The position numbers and the translations under genes are program-made. Below the pieces are notes generated by a model. The model made no database searches and was not told the DNA's origin. It was given only the letters and a program-made list of their open reading frames with translations. Of a DNA stretch of 64,000 nt, positions 15,754 to 26,212 are shown in pieces. Origin of the DNA: Pimelobacter simplex (lineage in GTDB: Bacteria > Actinomycetota > Actinomycetes > Propionibacteriales > Nocardioidaceae); assembly GCF_900114845.1 (NCBI RefSeq), contig NZ_FOUK01000003.1, positions 372,001-436,000 on the forward strand, read 5' to 3'. Within the stretch, counting starts at the first letter, position 1; every line of letters begins with the position of its first letter.

Positions 15754-16140
15754 ATGAAGATCGGCGAGCTGGCGGCGCGCACGGGGGTCGCGCCGCGCCT
15801 GATCCGCTACTACGAGCAGCAGGACCTGCTCACCGCCGACCGGCAGCCCAACGGCTACCGCGACTACGGCGAGGCCCACGTCGAGCGGGTCGAGCGGGTC
15901 GCCGGCCTGGTCCAGGCCGGCATCCCGACCCGGCTCGTCAAGGTGCTCATGGACGCCGAGGAGGCCTGCGCCCGCGAGGAGCCGACCTGCCCGGCCGAGG
16001 TCGCCGCGCTCCTCGCTGCCGAGCTCGACGGCCTCGAGAAGCGGATCGCCTGCCTGAGCCGCAGCCGCGACACGATCCACCGCTTCCTCGACCAGACCCG
16101 GGCGCAGGTCGCGCCCGCACCTGCGCCCGCCTCCGCCTGA
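15754..16140 (+). CDS. MerR-family transcriptional regulator
   Basis: A 128-residue regulator. The N-terminal winged helix is canonical (MKIGELAARTGVAPRLIRYYEQQDLL, then NGYRDYGEAHVERVERV), followed by a dimer coiled coil. Two cysteines at the hinge (EEACAREEPTCPAE) could bind a metal or sense redox, although the usual metal-loop motif at the C-terminus is missing and replaced by an Ala/Pro tail. The divergent MFS gene and the palindrome between them indicate it controls the pump. It starts at ATG 15754 with GGTGAGG upstream. Confidence 0.88.
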   Translation: MKIGELAARTGVAPRLIRYYEQQDLLTADRQPNGYRDYGEAHVERVERVAGLVQAGIPTRLVKVLMDAEEACAREEPTCPAEVAALLAAELDGLEKRIACLSRSRDTIHRFLDQTRAQVAPAPAPASA

Positions 16141-16147
16141 CCCGGCG

Positions 16148-17188
16148 TCAGCGCCAGCCGAGCGCCGGCGCCACGTGGGTGAGCACCGACTCCAGCACGT
16201 GCGCGTTGTAGTCGACGCCGAGCTGGTTGGGGACCGTCAGCAGCAGCGTGTCGGCCTCGGCGATGGCCTCGTCCTCGCGCAGCTGCTCGACGAGCGCGTC
16301 CGGCTCGGCGGCGTACGTGCGGCCGAAGATCGCGCGCATGTTGTCGATCTGACCGACCTGGTCGGACTCGTCGCGGCCGGTGCCGAAGTAGGCCCGGTCC
16401 TCGTCGGTGACCAGCGGGAAGAGCGAGCGGCTCACCGAGACCCGCGGCGCGTGCGCGTGACCCGCCTCGGCCCAGGCCGCGCGGAACTCGCGGATCTGGT
16501 CGGCCTGCTGGACGTGGAACGGCTGGCCGCTCTCGTCCTCCTTGAGCGTCGAGCTCATCAGGTTCATGCCGAGCCCGGCGGCCCAGCGGGCGGTGCCGTT
16601 GGAGGCCGCACCCCACCAGATCCGGTCGCGCAGGCCCTCGGAGTGGGGCTCGAGGCGCAGCAGGCCGGGCGGGTTGGCGAACATCGGGCGCGGGCTCGGC
16701 TGGGCGAAGCCCTCGCCCTTGAGGACGTCGAGCAGCACCTCGGTGTGCCGGCGGGCCATGTCCGCCTCGGTCTCGCCCTCGCCGGGGCCGTAGCCGAAGT
16801 AGCGCCAGCCGTCGACGACCTGCTCCGGTGACCCGCGCGAGATGCCGAGCTGGAGCCTGCCCTCGGAGATCAGGTCGGCCGCGCCGGCGTCCTCCGCGAA
16901 GTACAGGGGGTTCTCGTAGCGCATGTCGATCACCCCGGTGCCGATCTCGATCCGGCTGGTCCGGGCGCCGATCGCGGCGAGCAGGGGGAAGGGGCTGGCG
17001 AGCTGCCGGGCGAAGTGGTGCACCCGGAAGTACGCGCCGTCGGCGCCGAGCTCCTCGGCCGCGACCGCGAGGTCGATCGACTGGAGCAGCGCGTCGGAGG
17101 CCGTCCGCACCTGCGAGTGCGGGCTGGGCGTCCAGTGGCCGAAGGAGAGGAATCCGATCTTCTTCACACTGGTTGAACCGTCAACCAT
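16148..17188 (-). CDS. LLM-class flavin-dependent oxidoreductase
   Basis: A 346-residue bacterial-luciferase-fold protein, probably using FMNH2 or F420. KKIGFLSFGHWTPS, LGADGAYFRVHHFARQLASPFPLLAAIG, TSRIEIGTGVIDMRYENPLYFAEDAGAADL and LQLGISRGSPEQ are the family blocks. The substrate is unknown. ATG 17188 gives a 7-residue tail before KKIGF. The in-frame GTG at 17167 would start at MKKIGFLSF, a common N-terminus in the family, and would put the 18-bp palindrome 17170-17187 just upstream as an operator. The rsmB stop is 7 bases upstream of the ATG. Confidence 0.88.
   Translation of the reverse strand: MVDGSTSVKKIGFLSFGHWTPSPHSQVRTASDALLQSIDLAVAAEELGADGAYFRVHHFARQLASPFPLLAAIGARTSRIEIGTGVIDMRYENPLYFAEDAGAADLISEGRLQLGISRGSPEQVVDGWRYFGYGPGEGETEADMARRHTEVLLDVLKGEGFAQPSPRPMFANPPGLLRLEPHSEGLRDRIWWGAASNGTARWAAGLGMNLMSSTLKEDESGQPFHVQQADQIREFRAAWAEAGHAHAPRVSVSRSLFPLVTDEDRAYFGTGRDESDQVGQIDNMRAIFGRTYAAEPDALVEQLREDEAIAEADTLLLTVPNQLGVDYNAHVLESVLTHVAPALGWR
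17170..17187. promoter_or_regulatory. Perfect inverted repeat at the LLM gene start
   Basis: TGGTTGA-ACCG-TCAACCA, 7-bp arms with a 4-base centre. The TTGA-N4-TCAA core resembles operators of MarR-type regulators. It overlaps the first codons if ATG 17188 is used, or lies directly upstream if GTG 17167 is used. No regulator gene is adjacent. Confidence 0.4.
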
Positions 17189-17194
17189 CTCGGG

Positions 17195-18550
17195 TCATTC
17201 CCGCCTGAGCAGGGCGAGGAACATCGCGTCCGTGCCGTGCCGGTGCGGCCAGAGCTGGACGGTGCCGGGCAGCGGCCCCTCGGCGTCCGGTACGGCGGGC
17301 AGGCTGCCCCGCACGTCGTCGAGCCGCAGCTGCGGGTGGGCGTCGAGGATCGCGGTGACGACCTCGGCGGTCTCGGCGAGCACCGGCGAGCACGTCGCGT
17401 AGAGCAGCGCTCCCCCGGGCCGCAGCACCCGCGCCGCCTCGGCGAGCAGGGCCCGCTGGAGGGTGACGAGCTCGGCCAGGTCGCCCGGCGTCCGCCGCCA
17501 GCGCGCCTCGGGACGCCGGCGCAGCGCGCCGAGGCCGGTGCAGGGCGCGTCGAGGAGGATCCGGTCGGCGCTCGCGTCGGCGAACGGCGCCCGGGTGGCG
17601 TCGGCCTGGACGACGCCGGCCAGGCCGGGCCCCGCGGCAGCGGCGCGGGCGACGAGGCGGGCCCGGTGGTGGTGCAGCTCGACGCCGGTCAGCGCCGCGC
17701 CGCGCTCGGCGGCCAGCGCCGCGAGCAGCGCCGCTTTGCCGCCGGGACCGGCGCACAGGTCGACCCACCGCTCGTCGCGGCCGGTCACGGCGGCGTTCGC
17801 GAGCGCCAGCGCGACGAGCTGGGAGCCCTCGTCCTGGACGCCCGCGCGCCCGTCGGCGACGGCCGGCACTCCGGCCGGGTCGCCGCCGTCGAGCGTCACG
17901 CCGTACGGCGAGTAGGGGGTCGGCGCACCGGGCAGCTCGTCACGGCTCGCCCGTCCGGGGCGGGCGACCAGCGTCACCCGCGGCGGGACGTTGTCGGCCG
18001 CCAGGAGCGCGGCCACGTCGTCCTCACCGACCGCCTCGGCGAGCGCGTCGACCACCCAGCGCGGGTGGCTCTCGGCCACCGCGAGGTGCCCGTGCGGGTC
18101 GGACCCGGCGTCGGGAGCGACCGCGGCGAGCCAGCCGTCGAGGTCGCGCGCCGAGACCTTGCGCAGGACGGCGTTGGCGAAGCCGCCCGCGCCGTGGCTG
18201 ACCTTGGCCCGGACCAGGTCGACGGTCGTGCTGATCGCGGCGTGCGCAGGCACCCGCATGCCGAGCAGCTGGTGGGTGCCGAGCCGCAGCGCGTCGAGCA
18301 CCGCGGACTCGACCTTGCGCAGCGGCCGGTCGATGCACGCGGCGAGCACCGCGTCGTAGGTCGCCCGGCGACGGATCGTGCCCGCGGCCAGCTCGGTCAC
18401 GAAGGCGGCGTCGCGCCCGCCCAGGCCGTGCTGGGCGAGGACGGCGGGCAGCACCAGGTTGGTGTAGCCGTCCTCGACCCGGACCGCCCGCAGCACGTCG
18501 AGCGCCGCGACCCGCGCGGGATCGACCCGCTGCCGGCCGCGGCCGCTCAC
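17195..18550 (-). CDS. rsmB: 16S rRNA (cytosine-5) methyltransferase, RsmB/Fmu family
   Basis: A 451-residue SAM-dependent RNA m5C methyltransferase. The N-terminal NusB-like domain ([22 protein letters not shown]) is followed by the Rossmann SAM domain ([17 protein letters not shown]). The two active-site cysteines are in [18 protein letters not shown] and [16 protein letters not shown]. Length and order are those of full-length RsmB. The start overlaps the fmt stop by 4 bases (ATGA-type), making it the third gene of def-fmt-rsmB. The DNA downstream is accessory; the usual next gene, rpe, is 10 kb away. Confidence 0.93.
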   Translation of the reverse strand: MSGRGRQRVDPARVAALDVLRAVRVEDGYTNLVLPAVLAQHGLGGRDAAFVTELAAGTIRRRATYDAVLAACIDRPLRKVESAVLDALRLGTHQLLGMRVPAHAAISTTVDLVRAKVSHGAGGFANAVLRKVSARDLDGWLAAVAPDAGSDPHGHLAVAESHPRWVVDALAEAVGEDDVAALLAADNVPPRVTLVARPGRASRDELPGAPTPYSPYGVTLDGGDPAGVPAVADGRAGVQDEGSQLVALALANAAVTGRDERWVDLCAGPGGKAALLAALAAERGAALTGVELHHHRARLVARAAAAGPGLAGVVQADATRAPFADASADRILLDAPCTGLGALRRRPEARWRRTPGDLAELVTLQRALLAEAARVLRPGGALLYATCSPVLAETAEVVTAILDAHPQLRLDDVRGSLPAVPDAEGPLPGTVQLWPHRHGTDAMFLALLRRE

Positions 18551-19473
18551 TCGAAGCTCGCGGTCTCGGGCAGTCGTACCCCGCGCGCCCAGTCGGCGGC
18601 GCCCATCTGCTTCTTGCCGAACGCCTTGACGTCGGTGAGCCGCACCGGGGCGGACGCCGTCCCGACGAGGACCTCGTTCTTGCCGGCCTGGATCGCGCCG
18701 GGCGCGAGGTCCGGGCCGTCGGTGACGATCTCGACCCGGCCGAGCTTGACCCGGTCGCCGTCGAGCGTCGTCCAGGCGCCGGGGCCGGGCGTGCAGGCCC
18801 GGATCCGGCGGTCGACGCCCACCGCGGGCTCGGACCAGTCGACCCGGGCGTCCTCGACCGAGATCTTGGGCGCCAGGCTGATCCCGTCGGTGGGCTGCTC
18901 GCGCGCCTCGATCGAGCCGTCGGCGATGCCGTCGAGCGTCGCCACCAGCAGGCCCGAGCCGCCCTCGGCGAGCCGGGTGAGCAGGTCGCCGGCGGTGTCG
19001 GTCGGGCGGATCCGCTCGGTCATCACGCCGAACGTCGGCCCGGCGTCGAGCTCCTTGACGATCCGGAACGTCGTGGCGCCGGTGTACTCGTCGCCGGCCC
19101 AGAGGGAGTGCTGGACGGGCGCCGCGCCGCGCCAGGCCGGCAGCACCGAGAAGTGCAGGTTGACCCAGCCGTGCTCGGGGATGTCGAGCGCGCTCTGCGG
19201 GATGAGGGCGCCGTAGGCCACGACCGGGCAGCAGTCGGGGCGCAGCGCGCGCAGCGCCTCCTGGAACTCCGGCTCGCGCGGGTGCTCCGGCTTGAGCACC
19301 GGGACGCCGAGATCGGCGGCCCGCTGGGCGACCGGGCTGGGGGTGAGCTTGCGGCCGCGGCCCGAGGGCGCGTCGGGGCGGGTGACCACGCCGACCAGCT
19401 CGTGGGGGGACGCGGCGATCGCGTCGAGCGCGGGGACGGCGACCTCGGGGGTGCCGGCGAAGACGACCCTCAT
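18547..19473 (-). CDS. fmt: Methionyl-tRNA formyltransferase
   Basis: Formylates initiator Met-tRNA using 10-formyl-tetrahydrofolate. The 308-residue protein begins [16 protein letters not shown] and contains the flexible-loop motif [11 protein letters not shown], the catalytic [17 protein letters not shown] (Asn/His) and ELDAGPTF (Asp). The C-terminal OB-like domain carries [19 protein letters not shown] 19473 overlaps the def stop by 4 bp. The deformylase and formyltransferase are cotranscribed, as usual. Confidence 0.96.
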   Translation of the reverse strand: MRVVFAGTPEVAVPALDAIAASPHELVGVVTRPDAPSGRGRKLTPSPVAQRAADLGVPVLKPEHPREPEFQEALRALRPDCCPVVAYGALIPQSALDIPEHGWVNLHFSVLPAWRGAAPVQHSLWAGDEYTGATTFRIVKELDAGPTFGVMTERIRPTDTAGDLLTRLAEGGSGLLVATLDGIADGSIEAREQPTDGISLAPKISVEDARVDWSEPAVGVDRRIRACTPGPGAWTTLDGDRVKLGRVEIVTDGPDLAPGAIQAGKNEVLVGTASAPVRLTDVKAFGKKQMGAADWARGVRLPETASFE

Positions 19474-20015
19474 CGGCCGAAGCCTCCCGTCGCGTGGGGC
19501 GAGACCCGGATGGTCGGCTTCTCGAGCCCGAACCACTCCGACTGGCGGATCTCGCGCATCGCCGCCTTGCGGCCGGCGTCGTCGAGGCGGTCGATGAAGA
19601 GGATGCCGTCGAGGTGGTCGGTCTCGTGCTGGATCGCGCGGGCCAGGTAGCCGCTGCCGTCGATCGTGACCGGCTCGCCGTGCATGTCGAAGCCGGTGGC
19701 GATCACCGAGAGCGCGCGCAGGCAGTCGTAGGTGAGCTCGGGCAGCGACAGGCAGCCCTCGGGGCCGTCCTGGGTCTCGTCGGACAGGCTCAGCTGCGGG
19801 TTGACCAGGTGGCCGACCTCGCCCTCGACGTTCCAGGTGAACACGCGCAGGCCGACACCGATCTGGGGCGCGGCCAGGCCGGCGCCGGGTGCCTCGAGCA
19901 TCGTGTCGGTCAGGTCGGTGACCAACTGGCGCAGCTCGGCGTCGAAGTGGACGACCTCGATCGCCGGCTTGCGCAGGATCGGGTCGCCGAAGAGGCGGAT
20001 GGGTCGGATAGCCAC
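19470..20015 (-). CDS. def: Peptide deformylase
   Basis: Removes the N-formyl group from new proteins. The 181 residues carry all three PDF motifs: [12 protein letters not shown] (44-55), EGCLSLPE with the metal-binding Cys, and HETDHLDG, the HExxH-type site with Glu and two His. The C-terminal tail ([12 protein letters not shown]) is typical of actinobacterial enzymes. It starts at ATG 20015; the 97-bp gap to priA holds hairpins, so it may have its own promoter. Confidence 0.96.
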   Translation of the reverse strand: MAIRPIRLFGDPILRKPAIEVVHFDAELRQLVTDLTDTMLEAPGAGLAAPQIGVGLRVFTWNVEGEVGHLVNPQLSLSDETQDGPEGCLSLPELTYDCLRALSVIATGFDMHGEPVTIDGSGYLARAIQHETDHLDGILFIDRLDDAGRKAAMREIRQSEWFGLEKPTIRVSPHATGGFGR

Positions 20016-20034
20016 TGCGCAAGCCTACTGAGGC

Positions 20035-20082
20035 GCCTGGCCGGCAGCGCGGCGGGAGCCGCCCGCCAGGCAGCTTGCTGCC
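20035..20082 (-). terminator. Hairpin cluster after priA
   Basis: GCCTGGC (20035-20041) pairs with GCCAGGC (20065-20071) around an inner GGCGG/CCGCC stem. Next to it GGCAGC (20069-20074) pairs with GCTGCC (20077-20082). These lie in the gap after the priA stop and before def. There is no T-tract, so termination is possible but unproven. Confidence 0.4.
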
Positions 20083-20112
20083 TTCCCCTGCGGCGGAGCC
20101 GCGCTCGGCCGC

Positions 20113-22161
20113 TCAGAGCAGCTCGCTGGGATCGACCTGGATCCGGACGGGTTCGAGCTTGCGTGCCGAGCGCAGCCGCTGCGCCTCGGCGAGCGCCCGG
20201 GACAGGTCGGCACCCTGGCTCCGCGGCACCCGGACGACGACCCGCTCGACGTCGTCGTCGCGGGTGGGCACCGGGCCCAGCACCTCACCCGGCTCGGGCA
20301 GGTCGAGCAGGGTGAGGACGTCGTCGAGCGCGCCCGGCGCCCCGCGGATGGTCGCGATGCGAGCGGCCGGAGGCAGCCGGGCCTCGCGCCGCTCCCCCGC
20401 CTCGCGCGCGGCGAAGCCGGCCGGGTCCCAGCGGACGAGCGCCTGGAGCGCGGGCAGCGCCGGGTCGCCGACCGCCAGTGCGCGCCCGCCGGCACCGAGC
20501 AGGCCGACGGCGTTGCACCAGCGGCGCAGCGCCTCCTCACCCGCGCGCATGCTGTCGCGGCCCAGCGCCCACCACGTGTCGAGCAGGACGACGACCGCGT
20601 AGCCGGCCTCGGCGACGGGCTCGGCGCCCGGGGTGGCGACGACGATCCGTGGCTCGGCACCGACCCGGGACCGGACCTGGTCGCCCGACGACGACAGCAC
20701 CGGCACCTTGGGGAAGCTGCGCCCCAGCTCGTCGGCCGTGCGGGCGTCGCCCACGATCGGCGCCCGGAGCCCGGCCGCCCCGCACTCGGGGCACGACCAG
20801 GCCGGTGCCTCGGTCGCGCACCAGCGGCAGCGCGGTGGCGTGGTCGGCCCGGTGAGCTCGAGCGGGCCGGCGCAGGCGCCGCACCGGGCCGGCGTCCGGC
20901 AGCGCTCGCAGGCCAGCCGGAGCACGTAGCCCGCGCGCGGCGTCTGGACCAGCACCGGCCCGCGCTCGAGACCCCACCGCAGCGCGTCGTGGGCCTCGCG
21001 CGGCACCCGCGCGCCGCCCCCGCTGGGATCGCGGAGCAGGGCGATCTCGCTGGCGCCGCTGACGCCGATGAGCGCCCGCTCGCGCACCTGCGCCCGCGGC
21101 AGCGTGATCTCGCGGGCCCAGCCCGTGCGGAGCAGGTGGTGCGCCTCGACGGTCTGGCTGAAGCCGCCGATGAGCGCCGCCGTGCCCTCGTGCTCGGCGC
21201 GCAGCAGCAGCACCTCGCGGGCATGGGGGTACGGCGCCCGCGGCTCGGCGTGGAGGTCGTCGCCGTCGTCCCAGATGACGACGAGACCGAGGTCGTGGAC
21301 CGGCGCGAAGGCGGCCGAACGGGTGCCGACGACGATGCGCCGCGCGCCCCGGCTGACCGCGAGGAACTCGCGGTAGCGCTTGGCCGGGCCGGGGTCGGCG
21401 TGGAGCGCGACGTGGTGCCCCGGCCCCAGGAGGTCGGTGAGCGCGGCGTCGAGCCGGGCGACGTCGCGGTGGTCGGGCAGGCACAGGATCGCGCCCCGGC
21501 CCGCCGCGCGGGCCGCGGCAGCGAGCTGGGCGAGCATCGCCGGCCAGTCGTCGCCGGGCGCGGCTCCCCACACGGCCCGCGGCGCGTGCCCCTCGCGGAC
21601 GTGCGCCAGGAACGGCGCTGCCGCCGGGTACGCCGCCCACGCCCGGTCGGCCGCCGCGGGGTCGTGGTCGAGCGGCGGCTCGGGGGACGTGGGCTCGCGC
21701 TCGGTGGTCGCGTGGCGCGGCGGCACGGCGAGACGTCGTACGTCGGCGCTGACGCCGGCATAGCGCTCGGCCACCCGCCGGCACAGCGCCTCGACGGCCG
21801 GGCTCAGCACCGGCTCGGGACTGACCAGGCGCCGCAGCGGCACGAGCGTGCCGTCGTGGTCGGACGCCTCGGCGCGCGCCACGACGAAGCCGTCGGCCTC
21901 CTGCCCCGCGAACCGCACCTTGACCCGCGTCCCCGGCCGCGCCCCCTCGGCCATCGCTGCCGGCACCGCGTAGTCGAACACCCGGTCGAGGTGCGCCAGC
22001 GCCACGTCGAGCACCACCCGCGCCACCGGCTCGACCGCCGCGATCTCGGCCCCCGCGACCTTGCGCGCCCGCGTCGCCGCCGCCTTCGCCCGCCCCTCCT
22101 TGACCCGGTCGCGAACGAGCCCCGGCAGCTCGAGCGCCGGCTCGTCGGGGGTCGGGGTCAT
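20113..22161 (-). CDS. priA: Primosomal protein N' (PriA), helicase-inactive actinobacterial type
   Basis: A 682-residue PriA used to restart stalled replication forks. The N-terminal 3'-DNA-binding domain is normal (VARVVLDVALAHLDRVFDYAVP, GTRVKVRFAGQEADGFVVAR). The expected Walker A is replaced by GAAPGDDWPAML and the DEAD-type box by IWDDGDD, so it should not hydrolyse ATP, a state known for mycobacterial and other actinobacterial PriA. The zinc cluster is kept (CERCRTPARCGACAGP, CRWCATE, CPECGAAG). ATG 22161 is chosen. A TAGAAC -10-like box (22169-22174) lies so close that the mRNA may be leaderless. Confidence 0.9.
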   Translation of the reverse strand: MTPTPDEPALELPGLVRDRVKEGRAKAAATRARKVAGAEIAAVEPVARVVLDVALAHLDRVFDYAVPAAMAEGARPGTRVKVRFAGQEADGFVVARAEASDHDGTLVPLRRLVSPEPVLSPAVEALCRRVAERYAGVSADVRRLAVPPRHATTEREPTSPEPPLDHDPAAADRAWAAYPAAAPFLAHVREGHAPRAVWGAAPGDDWPAMLAQLAAAARAAGRGAILCLPDHRDVARLDAALTDLLGPGHHVALHADPGPAKRYREFLAVSRGARRIVVGTRSAAFAPVHDLGLVVIWDDGDDLHAEPRAPYPHAREVLLLRAEHEGTAALIGGFSQTVEAHHLLRTGWAREITLPRAQVRERALIGVSGASEIALLRDPSGGGARVPREAHDALRWGLERGPVLVQTPRAGYVLRLACERCRTPARCGACAGPLELTGPTTPPRCRWCATEAPAWSCPECGAAGLRAPIVGDARTADELGRSFPKVPVLSSSGDQVRSRVGAEPRIVVATPGAEPVAEAGYAVVVLLDTWWALGRDSMRAGEEALRRWCNAVGLLGAGGRALAVGDPALPALQALVRWDPAGFAAREAGERREARLPPAARIATIRGAPGALDDVLTLLDLPEPGEVLGPVPTRDDDVERVVVRVPRSQGADLSRALAEAQRLRSARKLEPVRIQVDPSELL

Positions 22162-22196
22162 GGCGGCAGTTCTACCAGCGACCCCCGATCCAACCA

Positions 22197-22363
22197 CGAA
22201 GTGCGCCGGTTGCGGGTCCGAGGTCCGGAGGTTGCGGGCGCGAAGTGCGCCGGTTGCGGGTCCGAGGTGCAGGTCGCCCGGCAACGTCCGCGCCTCACCC
22301 CCGCAACCTCCCCACTTCGCGCCCGCAACCAGTCCACTTCGCGCCCGCAACCGGCGCACTTCG
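22197..22363. repeat. 22-bp-period inverted repeat array between metK and priA
   Basis: Unit CGAAGTGCGCCGGTTGCGGG. Forward copies start at 22197, 22219 (degenerate), 22241 and a weak one near 22263. Reverse-complement copies start at 22300, 22322 and 22344, exactly 22 bp apart. The segments 22197-22224 and 22241-22268 are identical over 28 bases, and 22344-22363 is a perfect inverted copy of 22197-22216. The whole can fold into a large cruciform. It follows the metK hairpin and precedes the priA start. Confidence 0.85.
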
Positions 22364-22375
22364 GGGGAGACGGCA

Positions 22376-22409
22376 CACGCCCGCCGTCCCCAGCGGGACG
22401 ACGGGCGTG
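22376..22409 (-). terminator. metK: metK transcription terminator (hairpin)
   Basis: A near-perfect 15-bp stem: CACGCCCGCCGTCCC (22376-22390) pairs with GGGACGACGGGCGTG (22395-22409) with one mismatch and a 4-base loop. It starts 16 bases after the metK stop. There is no U-tract, as is common for hairpin terminators in high-GC actinobacteria. Confidence 0.65.
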
Positions 22410-22424
22410 CGGGTGTCCGGGTGG

Positions 22425-23624
<1,200 letters not shown>

Positions 23625-23703
23625 GGTGGTGGGAACTCCTGATTGGGGGCTGGATGGGCGGTGGTCCAACGATACGGACGGCACGAGGTGATGCCTGGGA
23701 GTC

Positions 23704-24933
23704 TCAGGAAAGTCGGGTGACGACCTGGTCCCAGATGAGGTGCGCGAGGGCCGACTTCGAGCCGTGCGGTACGTCGACCGCGGACCCGTCGGCGCCCAGG
23801 ATCACCGCTTCGTTGTCGGTGCTCCCGAAGACCGCGCCACCGCTCACGTCGTTGACGACGAGCAGGTCGCAGCCCTTGCGGGCCAGCTTGGCGCGGGCCA
23901 GGTCGAGCACGCTGCCGGTCGCGTCGCCGGTCTCGGCGGCGAAGCCCACGATCACCGACTCCGGGCGGGCCCGGTGGGTCGAGATCTCCTTGAGGATGTC
24001 GGGATTCTGTTGCAGCGTGATCGCCGGAGCCGATCCGTCGTCGGCCTTCTTGATCTTCACCTCGGAGGTGGTCACCGGCCGGAAGTCGGCCGGGGCCGCC
24101 GCCATGACCACCGCGTCGGCGCTCGCGGCGGCCGACAGGACGGCGTCGCGCAGCTCGGCGGTGGACTCGACGCGGACCACCTTGACGCCGGCCGGGTCGG
24201 GCAGCGCCACGTTGGCCGCGACGAGGGTGACCTCGGCGCCCCGGGCGGCCGCGGCGCGGGCCAGCGCGTAGCCCTGGCGTCCCGAGGAGCGGTTGCCCAG
24301 GAAGCGGACCGGGTCGAGCCGCTCCCGGGTGCCGCCCGCGGACACGACGACCTGGCGCCCGGCGAGGTCGTGCACGGCGGTGACCGTCGCGGACTGCGAG
24401 CGGGCCAGGACGTCGCGGGCGACCTCGAAGATCTCGTCGGGATCGGGGAGCCGGCCCTTGCCGGTGTCGGCCCCGGTCAGCCGGCCCTCGGCCGGCTCGA
24501 TCACGATCACGCCGCGGGAGCGCAGCGTGGCGACGTTGGCGGTGGTCGCGGGGTGCTCCCACATCTCGGTGTGCATGGCCGGGGCCAGCACGACCGGGCA
24601 GCGGGCGGTGAGGAGCGTGTTGGTGAGCAGGTCGTCGGCCAGGCCGTGCGCGGCCTTGGCCATCAGGTCGGCCGTCGCCGGGGCGACGATCACCAGGTCG
24701 GCGCTCTGGCCCAGCCGGACGTGCGGCACCTCGTGCACGCCCGTCCACACCTCGGCCGACACCGGCTTGCCCGACAGCGCCGCCCAGGTGGGGGCGCCGA
24801 CGAACTCCAGCGCGGCCGCGGTGGGGACCACGGTCACGTCGTGACCGGACTCGGTGAAGTGACGGAGCAGCTCGCAGGCCTTGTAGGCCGCGATGCCGCC
24901 GGAGACGCCGAGCACCACGCGGGGCCGGGTCAT
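23704..24933 (-). CDS. coaBC: Bifunctional phosphopantothenoylcysteine decarboxylase / phosphopantothenate-cysteine ligase
   Basis: Two steps of coenzyme A synthesis. The 409 residues comprise an N-terminal FMN-binding CoaC domain ([29 protein letters not shown], the actinobacterial form of the PAMN motif) and a C-terminal CoaB ligase domain ([38 protein letters not shown]). The active-site Cys lies in [10 protein letters not shown] or the following flap. It sits between rpoZ (13 bases upstream) and metK, the usual actinobacterial order. Confidence 0.95.
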   Translation of the reverse strand: MTRPRVVLGVSGGIAAYKACELLRHFTESGHDVTVVPTAAALEFVGAPTWAALSGKPVSAEVWTGVHEVPHVRLGQSADLVIVAPATADLMAKAAHGLADDLLTNTLLTARCPVVLAPAMHTEMWEHPATTANVATLRSRGVIVIEPAEGRLTGADTGKGRLPDPDEIFEVARDVLARSQSATVTAVHDLAGRQVVVSAGGTRERLDPVRFLGNRSSGRQGYALARAAAARGAEVTLVAANVALPDPAGVKVVRVESTAELRDAVLSAAASADAVVMAAAPADFRPVTTSEVKIKKADDGSAPAITLQQNPDILKEISTHRARPESVIVGFAAETGDATGSVLDLARAKLARKGCDLLVVNDVSGGAVFGSTDNEAVILGADGSAVDVPHGSKSALAHLIWDQVVTRLS

Positions 24934-24946
24934 GGGGGCCGTCAGA

Positions 24947-25270
24947 TCACTCGGCGTCGGCCGCGGGAGCCAGGGCGGCCGCCGCGGCAGCCGGCTCGAC
25001 GAGCTCGGACGGGTCGATGTCCTCGCAGGTCAGGAGGTCCTCGTTGATCTCGCGCAGCGCGATCGAGAGAGGCTTCTCCTGGACGTGGGTCTCGACCAGC
25101 GGGCCGACGTACTCGAGCAGGCCCTCGCCCAGCTGGGAGTAGTAGGCGTTGATCTGCCGCGCCCGCTTGGCGCTGTAGAGGACCAGCTTGTACTTGCTGT
25201 CGGTCTTGGACAGCAGGTCGTCGATGGGCGGGTTGGTAACACCCTCAGCGGCGATGTTCGGGGCAGACAC
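24947..25270 (-). CDS. rpoZ: RNA polymerase omega subunit
   Basis: A small RNA polymerase assembly subunit of about 107 residues. [29 protein letters not shown] and [16 protein letters not shown] are omega signatures. The C-terminus has an Ala-rich tail. GTG 25270 is preferred because GAGG lies 5-8 bases upstream; GTG 25282 would add four residues and overlap the gmk stop. It is the third gene of mihF-gmk-rpoZ-coaBC. Confidence 0.93.
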   Translation of the reverse strand: MSAPNIAAEGVTNPPIDDLLSKTDSKYKLVLYSAKRARQINAYYSQLGEGLLEYVGPLVETHVQEKPLSIALREINEDLLTCEDIDPSELVEPAAAAAALAPAADAE

Positions 25271-25278
25271 AGAGGTCC

Positions 25279-25845
25279 TCACTGATCGTGGACGGAATCA
25301 ACCATCAAGGCTATCAACTCATCGACGGCAGCGTTAACTTCGCGGTTGACGATGGTCACGTCGAACTCGGCCTCGGCGGCCAGCTCGTCGCGCGCGGTGG
25401 CCAGCCGGCGCTCGCGCTCCTCCTCGCTCTCGGTGCCCCGGCCGACGAGCCGGCGCACCAGCTCGTCCCAGGACGGCGGCTTGAGGAAGACGAAGACGGC
25501 CTCCGGCGCGGTCTCGCGCACCTGGCGCGCGCCCTGCAGGTCGATCTCGAGCAGGGCCGGGCGACCGGCGGCGACCGCGGCCTCGACCGGTCCGCGCGGC
25601 GTGCCGTAGCGGTGCACGCCGTGGACGACGGCCCACTCGAGCATCTGGCCCTCGGCGACCAGCCGGTCGAACTCGGCGTCGTCGACGAAGTGGTAGTGGA
25701 CGCCGTCGACCTCGCCGGGGCGCGGCGCCCGGGTGGTCGCGGAGACCGAGAGGTAGACCTCGGGGTGCTCCTCGCGGACGGCGGCGGCGACCGTGCCCTT
25801 GCCGACCGCGGTGGGCCCGGCGAGGACGAACAGACGGCTACTCAC
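25279..25845 (-). CDS. gmk: Guanylate kinase
   Basis: Phosphorylates GMP to GDP with ATP. The 188 residues have P-loop [10 protein letters not shown], the GMP-binding [21 protein letters not shown], and [13 protein letters not shown], in the normal order. It starts at ATG 25845, 8 bases inside mihF, and ends 9 bases before the rpoZ start. Confidence 0.97.
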   Translation of the reverse strand: MSSRLFVLAGPTAVGKGTVAAAVREEHPEVYLSVSATTRAPRPGEVDGVHYHFVDDAEFDRLVAEGQMLEWAVVHGVHRYGTPRGPVEAAVAAGRPALLEIDLQGARQVRETAPEAVFVFLKPPSWDELVRRLVGRGTESEEERERRLATARDELAAEAEFDVTIVNREVNAAVDELIALMVDSVHDQ

Positions 25846-26158
25846 CGGCGGCGAACTCGCGCTCCAGCGCGGCGACCTGCTTGGCGCCCAGGCCGCGGAC
25901 CCGCCGGGACTCGGCGATGCCGAGCCGCTCCATCACCTGGCGGGCGCGGACCTTGCCCAGGCCCGGCACGGACTGCAGGAGGTCGAGCACCTTCATCTTG
26001 CCGATGACCTCGTTGACCTGGCCCTGCGCGAGCACGTCGCTGATCGAGGCGCCGGAGTTCTTGAGCCGGTTCTTCACCTCGGCCCGCTCGCGGCGCGCGG
26101 CCGCTGCCTTCGCGAGCGCAGCCTGGCGCTGTTCGGGGGTCAGAGGAGGCAGAGCCAC
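25838..26158 (-). CDS. mihF: Actinobacterial integration host factor
   Basis: A nucleoid-associated DNA-binding protein, unrelated to enterobacterial IHF. The 106 residues hold a long basic N-terminal helix ([21 protein letters not shown]) and the helix-two-turn-helix DNA-binding module ([22 protein letters not shown]). In mycobacteria this protein is essential and is always upstream of gmk, as here. A likely promoter is at 26213-26242. Confidence 0.93.
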   Translation of the reverse strand: MALPPLTPEQRQAALAKAAAARRERAEVKNRLKNSGASISDVLAQGQVNEVIGKMKVLDLLQSVPGLGKVRARQVMERLGIAESRRVRGLGAKQVAALEREFAAGE

Positions 26159-26212
26159 GGGTGCGGAGTCCTTCGGTGGGTGGTCGCGGGGCGGACGGAG
26201 CCGCCGTCGGCC

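Noticed and set aside
22197..22363. CRISPR array
   Set aside because: Units are 20 bp with 2-bp gaps, change orientation and have no spacers or cas genes.
23625..23703. SAM riboswitch upstream of metK
   Set aside because: The gap is only 79 bp and shows no conserved SAM-riboswitch core.
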